In this document: positions 28,468-37,610 of the stretch, in pieces | Layout of the letters: every line of letters starts with the position of its first letter | Numbering within the stretch: position 1 is the stretch's first letter | NCBI GenBank assembly: GCA_004322085.1 | Contig: SCRR01000054.1 | Location: forward strand, 1 to 54,676 | Source of the DNA: Burkholderiaceae bacterium | GTDB lineage: Bacteria; Pseudomonadota; Gammaproteobacteria; Burkholderiales; Burkholderiaceae_C | DNA: 54,676 bases | Direction: 5' to 3' | Program-made: the position numbers and the translations under genes | The notes under the pieces: model-generated | What the model saw: only the letters and a program-made list of their open reading frames with translations | Told to the model about the DNA's origin: nothing | Databases searched by the model: none

Positions 28468-28611
28468 GCCGCGCTCGACCTCCGATGATCCCGGACGCAA
28501 GACCCGCGCCCCTCAAGGACGCGCACGCCGGGTAGCGAAGCATGCCACGATGCGGAATGGGCGACGGGGGCAGGACACGCCCGGCCGAAGCTGATGGCAC
28601 AATGCGCGCCA

Positions 28612-28698
28612 TGGTGCCCGGAAGAGGACTCGAACCTCCACGGGGTTTCCCCCACTAGCACCTGAAGCTAGCGCGTCTACCAATTCCGCCATCCGGGC
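28612..28698 (-). tRNA. tRNA-Leu (anticodon CAG)
   Basis: Reverse complement GCCCGGATGGCGGAATTGGTAGACGCGCTAGCTTCAGGTGCTAG...GGTTCGAGTCCTCTTCCGGGCACCA folds as a long-variable-arm tRNA with encoded CCA. Confidence 0.95.
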
Positions 28699-28732
28699 CT
28701 GCGGTGGCGCAGACTATCGACAGGGTGAATAT

Positions 28733-31165
28733 TTGTCAACGAAAAAACATGCCGGCGGCAAGTCTGCCGGCAAACACAACGGTTCGCAGGTGGGGAAACC
28801 CGCGTCACGCGCACCGTCGGTACGGGATTCCGTCATCCAGTGGCTCGCCGCATGTGAACAGCCGCAGAGCCTGGACGACCTCGTCGGCGGGCTGGGGCTG
28901 ACACGCCTCCGCGACCAGCAAACGCTGATCGAAGCGCTCGTGGCCCTGCACGAGGCCGGTGAAGTGAAGCTGGACCGGCGCGGCCGCTATCGTCTGACGG
29001 CCCCGGCCCAACCCCCAACCCGGGCACCCGCCCAGCCTCCAGCCCCATCGCCCGCGCGATCATCGGCTCCCCCGGCGGCCCGCGTGGCGGGCAGCACCGG
29101 CAAGCCCGCAACCCCGGTGGCGCCCAAGCCCCGTTCACAGCCGGCGCCTGAAGCGGGCACGCCGGTGGCCCCGCCGGGTCCCGGCTCGGTGGTCGAAGGG
29201 GTGGTCAGCGTGCGCGGCGACGGCTACGGCTTCGTGCAGCTGGCGCCGGAACTGCGCGCTGCGGGCGACGTCTTCGTCCCGGCCCGCGACATGGCTGGCG
29301 TGCTGGACGGCGACCGCCTGCGCGTGCGCGTGGCGAACGTCGATGACCGCGGGCGGCTGGAAGGCCGGCTGCTGGAAATCCTCGACGGCGGGCGCAAGAC
29401 CCTTACCGGGCGCCTGCACTGCGACGGCAACACCACGCTGCTCATTCCTTCCGACCCGCACCAGCCGGAACTCGCCATCGCTGAAGGCGGCCTGTGCAAG
29501 GCCAAGCAGGGGCAGGTGGTGGTGGCTGAAATCCTGCGCTCCGGCGACCGGCGGGCGCCGCTCACGGCACGTGTCGTGGAGGTTCTCGGCGAATACCTCG
29601 GCGCCGGCGTGGAAATCGAGGCGGCGATCCGCACGCATAACCTGCCGCACGAATTCTCGGTCGCGACGCTGGACGAAGCTGCCGCGTTCGGCGACACCGT
29701 GGCCGTGGACGGCGCGCGACACGACCTGCGTGACCTGCCGCTCGTCACCATCGACGGCGCCGATGCCCGCGATTTCGACGACGCGGTGTGCGCACAGCCG
29801 GTACGCGGCGGTGGCTGGCGGCTGTGGGTCGCCATCGCGGACGTGTCGCACTACGTGCGGCCCGGCAGCGCGCTGGACACAGAAGCCATCGCACGCGGCA
29901 CGTCCGTGTATTTCCCCGAACGCGTCGTGCCGATGTTGCCGGAAGCGCTTTCAAACGGGCTGTGCTCGCTGAACCCGGACGTGGATCGCCTGTGCATGGT
30001 GTGCGAAATGCGCATCGGCGCCACAGGAGAGACCCGCCAGTCGCGCTTCTATCCGGCCGTGATGCGCTCGCACGCCCGGCTGATCTACGAGCAGGTGGCG
30101 GCGCTGCTGGACAACCCGAAAGGCGCAGACCTCGCCCGGCGCCATCCCGAACTCGTCGCCCCGCTGCAAGTGCTCGACGCGGCCTTCGGTGCGTTGTTCC
30201 AGGCGCGTACTGCACGCGGCGCCATCGACTTCGAATCCACGGAGACGCGCGTGGTGTTCGGCGCCGACCGCAAGATCGAGGCCATCGTCCCCACCGTGCG
30301 GACGCGCGCCCACCGCATCATCGAGGAATGCATGATCGCGGCGAACGTGGCAGCGGCAAAATTCGTCGGCCAGCACGAGACTCCCGCGCCGTTCCGCGTC
30401 CACGCGACGCCAGACCCCGAGAAGGTCGAAGTGCTGCGCGAATTCCTCAACGCGCGCGGCCTGTCACTCGGCGGTGGGGCCGTGCCCGAGCCGGCGGACT
30501 ACCAGCGCGTCGTGGCCAGCCTTGAAGGCCGCGACGACGCCGGACTGGTGCAGCAGACCCTGCTGCGCAGCCTGATGCAGGCGCGCTACGCGGCAACGGA
30601 CGACGGCCATTTCGGGTTGGCGCTGGAGCATTACGCCCACTTCACCTCGCCCATCCGCCGCTATCCTGACCTGCTGCTGCACCGCGCCATCAAGTACAGT
30701 CTTGCGCACCGCAAGGCCGGCGCCATCCGGCACATCCTGGGACGGCACAAGGCCGACACCACACCCTCCACGGCGGCCATGGGCGAGCTGGCGGACCACT
30801 GCTCGATGACGGAGCGCCGCGCCGACGAAGCCACGCGCGATGTGATGTCGTGGCTGAAGTGCGAATACATGAGCCATCACGTCGGCGAGGAATTCGACGG
30901 CATCGTCACCGGCGTCACGTCCTTCGGCGTGTTCGTCGAGCTCGAAGGTCTGTACATTGACGGCATGGTGCACATCAGCCGTCTCGGCCACGACTACTTC
31001 GAATTCGACGCCCGCCGCCACCGCGTGGTGGGCTCGCGCAGCGGCGCGGTGTTCGCACTCGGCACAAAGATGCGCGTGAAAGTCGTGCGCGCCGGGCTGG
31101 ACGACCGCAAGATCGACCTCGAACCAGTAGCCACTCGCCCTTCCCGCCGCAAGCGCCCAGCATGA
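28733..31165 (+). CDS. rnr: Ribonuclease R
   Basis: RNB signature DARDFDDAVCA; C-terminal S1 domain GIVTGVTSFGVFVELEGLYIDGMVHIS; basic tail. Confidence 0.93.
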   Translation: MSTKKHAGGKSAGKHNGSQVGKPASRAPSVRDSVIQWLAACEQPQSLDDLVGGLGLTRLRDQQTLIEALVALHEAGEVKLDRRGRYRLTAPAQPPTRAPAQPPAPSPARSSAPPAARVAGSTGKPATPVAPKPRSQPAPEAGTPVAPPGPGSVVEGVVSVRGDGYGFVQLAPELRAAGDVFVPARDMAGVLDGDRLRVRVANVDDRGRLEGRLLEILDGGRKTLTGRLHCDGNTTLLIPSDPHQPELAIAEGGLCKAKQGQVVVAEILRSGDRRAPLTARVVEVLGEYLGAGVEIEAAIRTHNLPHEFSVATLDEAAAFGDTVAVDGARHDLRDLPLVTIDGADARDFDDAVCAQPVRGGGWRLWVAIADVSHYVRPGSALDTEAIARGTSVYFPERVVPMLPEALSNGLCSLNPDVDRLCMVCEMRIGATGETRQSRFYPAVMRSHARLIYEQVAALLDNPKGADLARRHPELVAPLQVLDAAFGALFQARTARGAIDFESTETRVVFGADRKIEAIVPTVRTRAHRIIEECMIAANVAAAKFVGQHETPAPFRVHATPDPEKVEVLREFLNARGLSLGGGAVPEPADYQRVVASLEGRDDAGLVQQTLLRSLMQARYAATDDGHFGLALEHYAHFTSPIRRYPDLLLHRAIKYSLAHRKAGAIRHILGRHKADTTPSTAAMGELADHCSMTERRADEATRDVMSWLKCEYMSHHVGEEFDGIVTGVTSFGVFVELEGLYIDGMVHISRLGHDYFEFDARRHRVVGSRSGAVFALGTKMRVKVVRAGLDDRKIDLEPVATRPSRRKRPA

Positions 31166-31794
31166 CGGGAGTGCGGGTCAGAGAGCGGTTCGCAGGGCTG
31201 GCTGTGGCGCTGGCCGCGGCAGTGGTGCTGGCGGGCTGCGCCAGCTATCCGCCCACACCGGCCAACAACGCCGCCAGCACGGTGTTCAGCGCCAGCGACG
31301 AGGCACCGATCACCGCCGGCGTGCCGCTTGCCACCGTTCCTGCCGTCGTCGTAGGCCTTTACCTGCAGGCGGAACGCGACGCCATCCTCGGCATGTGGGC
31401 CGACACGCCGCATGCGGAAAACACTTCAACGTCGAACATCACCGACGGCGTGCTGACCATCGCGCTGAGCGCCGACGCGTGGTTCATGCCCGACAGCGGG
31501 CAGTTCCGCATCTCGGCGCTGGGACCTTTCACCAGCCTGGCCAGCGTGCTCGCACGCCATTCCGCGCAAGTCATCTGGGTGATCGGGCGCGGCCCGGACG
31601 CCGGCGACCCCGATGGCCTGTCTGCGCGCCGCGCCGCCGCTGCCGCCGCGGTGCTGGACCGCAACGGCGTGGAAGCCGAGCGCCTGCGCTTCATCACCCG
31701 CCCGCTGGCGCAAGGCGATCTCCCGACGCTCGCCGTCATCGCCGTACCGCTGCAGAGCGGCGCGATTCCCGACTCCTTCATGCCGCCTGAATGA
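31162..31794 (+). CDS. OmpA-like lipoprotein
   Basis: LAAAVVLAGCASYP lipobox; SLASVLARHSAQVIWVIGRGP...LSARRAAAAAAVLDRNGVEAERL resembles an OmpA peptidoglycan-binding C-terminus. Confidence 0.6.
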   Translation: MTGVRVRERFAGLAVALAAAVVLAGCASYPPTPANNAASTVFSASDEAPITAGVPLATVPAVVVGLYLQAERDAILGMWADTPHAENTSTSNITDGVLTIALSADAWFMPDSGQFRISALGPFTSLASVLARHSAQVIWVIGRGPDAGDPDGLSARRAAAAAAVLDRNGVEAERLRFITRPLAQGDLPTLAVIAVPLQSGAIPDSFMPPE

Positions 31795-31818
31795 CGGCCC
31801 CGCAATAGAAATTCGCCC

Positions 31819-32559
31819 GTGACTGAAACCTGGATTGGCGGCTTCCATGCCGTGATGGCAGCCATCGACAACGCCGCGCAACGCCCGCAGGAAATCCTGC
31901 TGGTGGACACGCGCCACGACCAGCGCGCCCGCGACGTGCAATCCCGCGCGAAGGCGGCCGGGATTCCGGTGCGCAGTGCGCAGCGTTACGAGCTCGACCT
32001 GCGGGCGCCGGGGCTGCGCCACCAGGGCTTCCTCGCCTCGATCGAAGTGGCCGCGCTGGAAGGCGAAGCGCTGCTCGATCTTCCGGCGGCGCCGGACGCA
32101 CTGCTGCTGATGCTCGACGGCGTCACCGACCCACACAACCTCGGTGCCTGCCTGCGCACGGCGGAAGCCACAGGGGTTAACGCCGTCATCCTGCCGCGCG
32201 ACCGCGCCGCCGGGCTGACGCCCGTGGCGCGCAAGGCCGCTGCCGGGGCAGCCGAGCGCGTGCCGGTCGTCGCCGTGACGAACCTCAGCCGCAGCCTGCA
32301 AACGCTGCGCGGCCATGGCTACTGGACAGTCGGGCTGGCCGGCGACGGCGGTGAATCACTCTACGACCTCGACCTGCGCGGGCCACTGGTGTTCGTCATG
32401 GGCGCGGAAGGCGGCGGCCTGCGCCGCCTCACGCGCGAGCACTGCGACCACCTCGTCCGCATCCCGATGCGCGGCACGATCGAAAGCCTGAACGTCTCCG
32501 TCGCCGCCGCTGTGTGCCTCTACGAAGCGCTGCGCCAGCGGTCAAAGCCAGCTCGGTAA
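31819..32559 (+). CDS. rlmB: 23S rRNA (guanosine-2'-O)-methyltransferase RlmB
   Basis: SpoU motifs LDGVTDPHNLGACLRTAEATGV, VFVMGAEGGGLRRLTREHCD, IPMRGTIESLNVSVAAAVCLYE; next to rnr. Confidence 0.93.
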   Translation: MTETWIGGFHAVMAAIDNAAQRPQEILLVDTRHDQRARDVQSRAKAAGIPVRSAQRYELDLRAPGLRHQGFLASIEVAALEGEALLDLPAAPDALLLMLDGVTDPHNLGACLRTAEATGVNAVILPRDRAAGLTPVARKAAAGAAERVPVVAVTNLSRSLQTLRGHGYWTVGLAGDGGESLYDLDLRGPLVFVMGAEGGGLRRLTREHCDHLVRIPMRGTIESLNVSVAAAVCLYEALRQRSKPAR

Positions 32560-32832
32560 CGCGTCCGCCCGAAGAAATGCGGAGCAGCCTGCTGTACCGA
32601 CAAGCTCAGCGGGGCAGCAAGCCAAGGGAAGATGGGTGCCGTACCTACAAACCCCCATCCGCCTGTGGCGCCCTCCCTTCACGAGAGGGAAATCTACGGC
32701 GCCAAAGCTGATTCTCGACGGCGGGATGACGACCGGGCCTCGTTGCCGCTCGCACGCAGCAGCTGGCATGGCAGCGGACGGCTGCCCGCGGGTGGGTCCT
32801 ACACAGGAAAAGGATGCGACTGGGCCAGCACT

Positions 32833-32858
32833 GGTAGGAACGGGCCTGCCCGCGACCC
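32833..32858. repeat. REP-like palindrome
   Basis: GGTAGGAACGGGCCTGCCCGCGACCC resembles REP units and sits in the rlmB/DUF748 gap. Confidence 0.4.
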
Positions 32859-32923
32859 GGTGCGGCACAGCCTTTTCCGGCGGCTGAATGTTTTTCGTCC
32901 ACAGCTCAATCTCGAATCCCCCC

Positions 32924-35900
32924 TCACTTCACATTCACTTTGAGCGGCATCACCACGCTGCCGTTTTTCACTTGGGCGTCCTTGCGGGTGTCGAGGAGGT
33001 ACACACGGTTGACGTCCAGACCTGCGGCCTTGACGAGATAGCCGCGCACCGCTTCAGCGCGGGCATTGGCGAGTTGCTGCAGTGCACTACCCGGAATCTG
33101 CTCGCCGGCCGCGAGCTTTTCCAGCGCCACCTGAGCCACTCGCGCACGGTAGGTATCGGCGGGTTCGCCTTCCTTCTGCACAACCTGCGTGCCGGCGTCT
33201 TCATCGAAGGTCTTGTGGTAAAGCTTGAGCACGCCCTTGACATCCCCTGAAGCCAGCATCGCAGGTGCCGTGGAAGCGGCTGCATCCTCGCCGCGAATGC
33301 GTCGCAGCACCTGCTCTCGCGCCAGCGCGTCGCGGTCTGCGTCGGGCGCCACGACGCCCGCAACATCCAGAATCAGCACTGGCCGCTTGCCGAGCGCCTG
33401 GGCGAGCGACGCGAGCGCCTTCCGGTCGGCGGGCGCGAGCGCAGCCTGGCCAGCCGCAAAGTTGACATGGTCGAGCTTGCCGGCATCGCCGGGCACGAGC
33501 CCGGCCAGCAACCGGAACGGTGATGTAACCGCCTTCGCCAGCACGTTGCCGAGCACTTTCAGGATCAACGGGCCGATGGCGAACTCGGGGTCGTTGAGGT
33601 CGCCCGTTACCGGCAGGTCGAGGTCGATGACGCCGTGGCTGTCCTTCAGCAGCGCCAGCGCCAGCCGCAGCGGCACATGCAAGGCATCCGGGCTGTCGAC
33701 TTTCTCGCCGAGTTCAAGCTGGTCGAGCACCACCTTGTTCTTGCCCTGCATCATGCCGTCGTGGATGTCGTAGTCCAGCGCCAGGTTTGCCTTTCCCTTC
33801 TCGATGCGATAACCGGCAAACTTCCCGGAATACGGGGAAAACGCCGCCAGGCCGAGATTCTCGAAGCGCACGGCGATGTCGGCGGACAGCGCCTTGGCCA
33901 ACGGATTGATCGTGCCCTTGATCGTCACCGGTGCGTAGGGGCCGACGTTGCCGGTGAAATCCACCGCCGCCGGCTGGCCCGGTTGCGTGGAAAAGTGCTG
34001 CACGCCGCCTTTCAACTCCTCGATGCCGACCGACACGTTCGGCGTCATGGATAAGTCTGAGAAGCGCAGCGTGCCCTGCTTCACGACCACGGCACCGACG
34101 GTGACGGGGAACGCGGGATCCGATCTTGCGGCCGCAGCGGACCGCGGCGCCGGGGCGGTCTTTGCAGCGGGTGCGGACGGCACGAGGCTGTTGATGTTCG
34201 TCGTGCGATCAGGATTGATGATGAGACGTGCGAACGGTGCGTCGAGCGCCACGCGCTGCACCTTCAGGCCCGCTGGCGTGCTGGCGTAGTGCACGCCGTC
34301 CAGCGCAAGCCGCTTGAACCGCACGAAGGGTTGGCGGTCGGCGCTGCTGTCCACGTCCAGGTCATGTACCGCAACCCGGCCGTCGAACGCGATATCCGGC
34401 GCCCTGCGTCCCGTCGCGTAGCGGACCTTGCCGTCTACGTCCAGCGTGCCGCGCTTGAGCGTGACGCGCGCCACACTTTCCAGATAGGGCTGGAACGGCG
34501 CCAGCGGCAACCCGGCCAGCTTCACGTCCAGCTTCGCCCCCACGGGGGCGAGCATGAGCGGGCCGGACACCTGCAGTTTGCCACCATTGATACCAACGTC
34601 GGCCACGAGTGCAATGGGCCGCGCGTTCGTGGAGACGTAGTCCTTCACCGTGATGTCGATCGGCTTCAGGTCGAACGTGGCAGGCTTCGCATTGGAAGCG
34701 TCGATGAAAGCCACAGCGTAGTTCTTGACGTCCGCGCGCTGCACCGCGATCACGAAAGGCTTCTGCGCTTTCGCTGGGGGCGCGGGTTTCGCTGTCGGGG
34801 CCGCGTTTGCCGCGCCGGGCGCTTGAACCGGAGTCGCCAGTTCGGCCAGTGCCTGCAGCGGCTTGAGCCGGCCGACAAGATCGACCTGATGGTGCTTGTC
34901 CATACGGGCCTGGATGCGCCCGTTCGTTGTCGTTACAGCACCGATGGCCAGCTTGCGCTGGCCCAGGTCGAGCATGGCATCGGCCACCGCGATCTGGCCG
35001 ATCGCAAGGCCCGGCTTGCCGTCCGACGCTGGCAGCAGCGCCAGGCCATCGGCCTTCACCTCACCCACCTCCAAGTGCTGCTGTTTCAGGTTATAGCGCG
35101 TTCCGGCAACGTTCAGGCCCGGCAGCGCGAGTTGCGCGGCCGTGCCCGCCGTGCCCGGCAGTAGCGCCAGCCCTTTCAGCGCCACATTTGCCACCTCAAC
35201 TTGTCCTTTCTGCAGGTCAAACTGCACGCCTTGCACGTTGAGCGACGGCAGCGTGACGACCGGCTTGCCATCCGCCTTGCGAGCCACCGCAAGCTGCTGC
35301 AGCCGCACGGCCCCGTCGTCCACCTTCAGCTGCAGGGCCTTGCCTTCGCCGCTCAGCTCGTAATGCCCTTGCACGCCCAGCTTGCCGTGCTGCAGAACCA
35401 CCTTGTAGTCGTTCGCCACATAGGGCCAGAACTGCGCGAGCTCCAGGCCCTGTACGCTCAGCTTGCCGGCGGAGCGCAGCGGCGCCACGCCGATGTCGCC
35501 GTCCCACGCCAGTGTCTGGCCGGGGCCGACCGAAGCCGTGAAGTGATACAGCCCGTCCGCATCCGAACGGGTGCTGAAGTCCTTGAGATGGAAACCGACA
35601 GCATCCAGTGCCAAATGAAAATCGCGGTGCTCGGACAAGTCCGAATACGCGACGTGACCGTCCGTCACCGCGAGGTCGGCAATCGCGAATACCGGCCGCT
35701 TGCCGGAGCTTTTCTGCGGTTCCTGCGCGGCGTTTGAAGGTTTCACGAGCTGCGCTAAATTCAGCTTGCTGGCGGCGTCCACGGCGGCATTCACGCGCGG
35801 CTCGGCCAAGTGTACCCAGGCAAATGCGACTTCCTTGTGGATCAGCCGCGACGGGTCGAAATTGACATCCAGATGGCGGAACGCGACCAGCGGCGTGCCA

Positions 35901-36148
35901 TCCGCCTCGTGTAGGTCGAAATCGTTCACCTGCAGCCGGAATGTGAAGGGGTTGAACGCCACCTTGCCGACGCTGCCGGCACCCGTCGTGTATTTCGCAA
36001 TCTGCTTCGGCGCCTGCCAGTGGATGATCGCGGGCAGCGCCCAGAAGCCAAACGCGGCATAGACCGCCACCAGCGCAACGACCACCGTCAGCGCCTTGCG
36101 CCACCACCGCCCCCACAAGGCGCGCCGTAAAATCCCAAGAAGTTTCAT
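32924..36148 (-). CDS. DUF748/AsmA-like envelope protein
   Basis: 1074 aa; single N-terminal TM, repetitive beta-rich body, C-terminal region typical of DUF748. Confidence 0.8.
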   Translation of the reverse strand: MKLLGILRRALWGRWWRKALTVVVALVAVYAAFGFWALPAIIHWQAPKQIAKYTTGAGSVGKVAFNPFTFRLQVNDFDLHEADGTPLVAFRHLDVNFDPSRLIHKEVAFAWVHLAEPRVNAAVDAASKLNLAQLVKPSNAAQEPQKSSGKRPVFAIADLAVTDGHVAYSDLSEHRDFHLALDAVGFHLKDFSTRSDADGLYHFTASVGPGQTLAWDGDIGVAPLRSAGKLSVQGLELAQFWPYVANDYKVVLQHGKLGVQGHYELSGEGKALQLKVDDGAVRLQQLAVARKADGKPVVTLPSLNVQGVQFDLQKGQVEVANVALKGLALLPGTAGTAAQLALPGLNVAGTRYNLKQQHLEVGEVKADGLALLPASDGKPGLAIGQIAVADAMLDLGQRKLAIGAVTTTNGRIQARMDKHHQVDLVGRLKPLQALAELATPVQAPGAANAAPTAKPAPPAKAQKPFVIAVQRADVKNYAVAFIDASNAKPATFDLKPIDITVKDYVSTNARPIALVADVGINGGKLQVSGPLMLAPVGAKLDVKLAGLPLAPFQPYLESVARVTLKRGTLDVDGKVRYATGRRAPDIAFDGRVAVHDLDVDSSADRQPFVRFKRLALDGVHYASTPAGLKVQRVALDAPFARLIINPDRTTNINSLVPSAPAAKTAPAPRSAAAARSDPAFPVTVGAVVVKQGTLRFSDLSMTPNVSVGIEELKGGVQHFSTQPGQPAAVDFTGNVGPYAPVTIKGTINPLAKALSADIAVRFENLGLAAFSPYSGKFAGYRIEKGKANLALDYDIHDGMMQGKNKVVLDQLELGEKVDSPDALHVPLRLALALLKDSHGVIDLDLPVTGDLNDPEFAIGPLILKVLGNVLAKAVTSPFRLLAGLVPGDAGKLDHVNFAAGQAALAPADRKALASLAQALGKRPVLILDVAGVVAPDADRDALAREQVLRRIRGEDAAASTAPAMLASGDVKGVLKLYHKTFDEDAGTQVVQKEGEPADTYRARVAQVALEKLAAGEQIPGSALQQLANARAEAVRGYLVKAAGLDVNRVYLLDTRKDAQVKNGSVVMPLKVNVK

Positions 36149-36343
36149 TGCTCTCCACCTGACAGGACGACCGGCGCAACGATCTACATGCGCGCCCCAT
36201 TCATCCCGTGCTTCAACTCGTGCCTCAGTCTATACACGCTGCTCACGATCACCTCTGCTTCTCAACGCAACTTAACGATGGTTTCCGTTATGTTGGCGCG
36301 TCGCAACGCGCATGGGTAGCGCGTATCCCGGAATCCTCGAACC

Positions 36344-37588
36344 ATGGCCAAGTCCAAAATCACCCAGCGCGTGGCGCTGCTCGCTGTTGTCGCCATCGCG
36401 GCCGGCATCGCTTTCGGCGTTCACCAGCGTACCGGGCAGCGTACCGGAGCGGCGAACGCCACACAAAACGCGCCACATGCCTCGCGACACCGGGGCGGCC
36501 ACAACCCGAGCGCCGGCCCGATCCCGGTCGACGTGACGGCTGTCACCGCACGCGATCTGCCGGTCTACCTGAGCGGGCTGGGCACGGTGCAGGCATTCAA
36601 CACCGTGACGGTGAGTCCGCAAGTCAGCGGACAGCTGATGCGCGTGCTGTTCAACGAAGGCGATGAAGTCGCCAAGGGCCAGTTGCTGGCGGAAATCGAC
36701 CCGCGCACGTTCCAGGCTGCACTCGCACAGGCCAACGCGAAACTTGCGCAGGACATGGCGCAGCTGGAAAGCGCGCAGGCGGACTTGCAGCGCTTCCAGA
36801 ACCTCGCGCCGCAAGGTTACGTCTCGGGACAGCAGCTCGGCCAGCAACAGCAGCTCGTGGCGCAGTACCGGGCAGCGGTTGCTGCCGACCGCGCGGTCAT
36901 CCAGTCGGACGCCATCCAGCTTTCCTACACCCGCATCACCGCGCCGATCACGGGCCGGCTGGGCATGCGACTGGTGGACGCCGGGAATATCGTCAACGCT
37001 GGCAGCAGCCTCGTGGTGGTCACACAGCTCAAGCCGATCTCGGTGGTGTTCACCCTGCCGGAGCAGAACCTGGCGCAGGTGCTGGACGCCAGCCGCCAGG
37101 CAGGTTCAGCAAAGCTGCAAGTGCAGGCGCTGGACCGCGGCAACAACACCGTGCTGGCCACCGGCACGCTTACTGCCGTCGACAACCAGATCAACACCGC
37201 CACCGGCACGGTGGAACTGAAGGCGACGTTCGCGAACGCGGATGAACGCCTGTGGCCCGGTCAGTTCGTGAACATCCAGCTCCGCACGCAGACCCTGACG
37301 CAGGTGCCCACCGTGCCCAAACTTGCCGTGCAGCAAGGCCCTTCCGGCGCCTTTGTGTACCGCGTCCAGGAGGACGACACGGTGGCCATGCAGGCCATCG
37401 AGACCGGCATCACACAGGGCGGTTTCACGCAGATCACGAAAGGGCTGGCCCTCGGCACACCAGTCGTGGTGGACGGCCAATATCGTCTGAAGCCCGGCTC
37501 GCACGTGAAAGCGCACACCGCGGCTGCGCCGGCACCGGCATCGAACTCGGCAGCCGTGCCCGCGACGCCGGCCACCGCCGCGCACTGA
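36344..37588 (+). CDS. mdtA: RND efflux periplasmic adaptor, MdtA-type
   Basis: IPVDVTAVTARDLPVYLSGLGTVQAFNTVTVSPQVSGQLMRVLFNEGDEVAKGQLLAEIDPR; followed by two RND permeases. Confidence 0.9.
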   Translation: MAKSKITQRVALLAVVAIAAGIAFGVHQRTGQRTGAANATQNAPHASRHRGGHNPSAGPIPVDVTAVTARDLPVYLSGLGTVQAFNTVTVSPQVSGQLMRVLFNEGDEVAKGQLLAEIDPRTFQAALAQANAKLAQDMAQLESAQADLQRFQNLAPQGYVSGQQLGQQQQLVAQYRAAVAADRAVIQSDAIQLSYTRITAPITGRLGMRLVDAGNIVNAGSSLVVVTQLKPISVVFTLPEQNLAQVLDASRQAGSAKLQVQALDRGNNTVLATGTLTAVDNQINTATGTVELKATFANADERLWPGQFVNIQLRTQTLTQVPTVPKLAVQQGPSGAFVYRVQEDDTVAMQAIETGITQGGFTQITKGLALGTPVVVDGQYRLKPGSHVKAHTAAAPAPASNSAAVPATPATAAH

Positions 37589-37610
37589 TCGGCCCGTCGC
37601 GTCCATCGTA

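Noticed and set aside
28612-28698. tRNA-Leu as the attachment site of the island
   Set aside because: The intervening 24.9-28.5 kb genes look chromosomal, the integrase is about 10 kb away, and I could not find a duplicated tRNA 3' end in the window.
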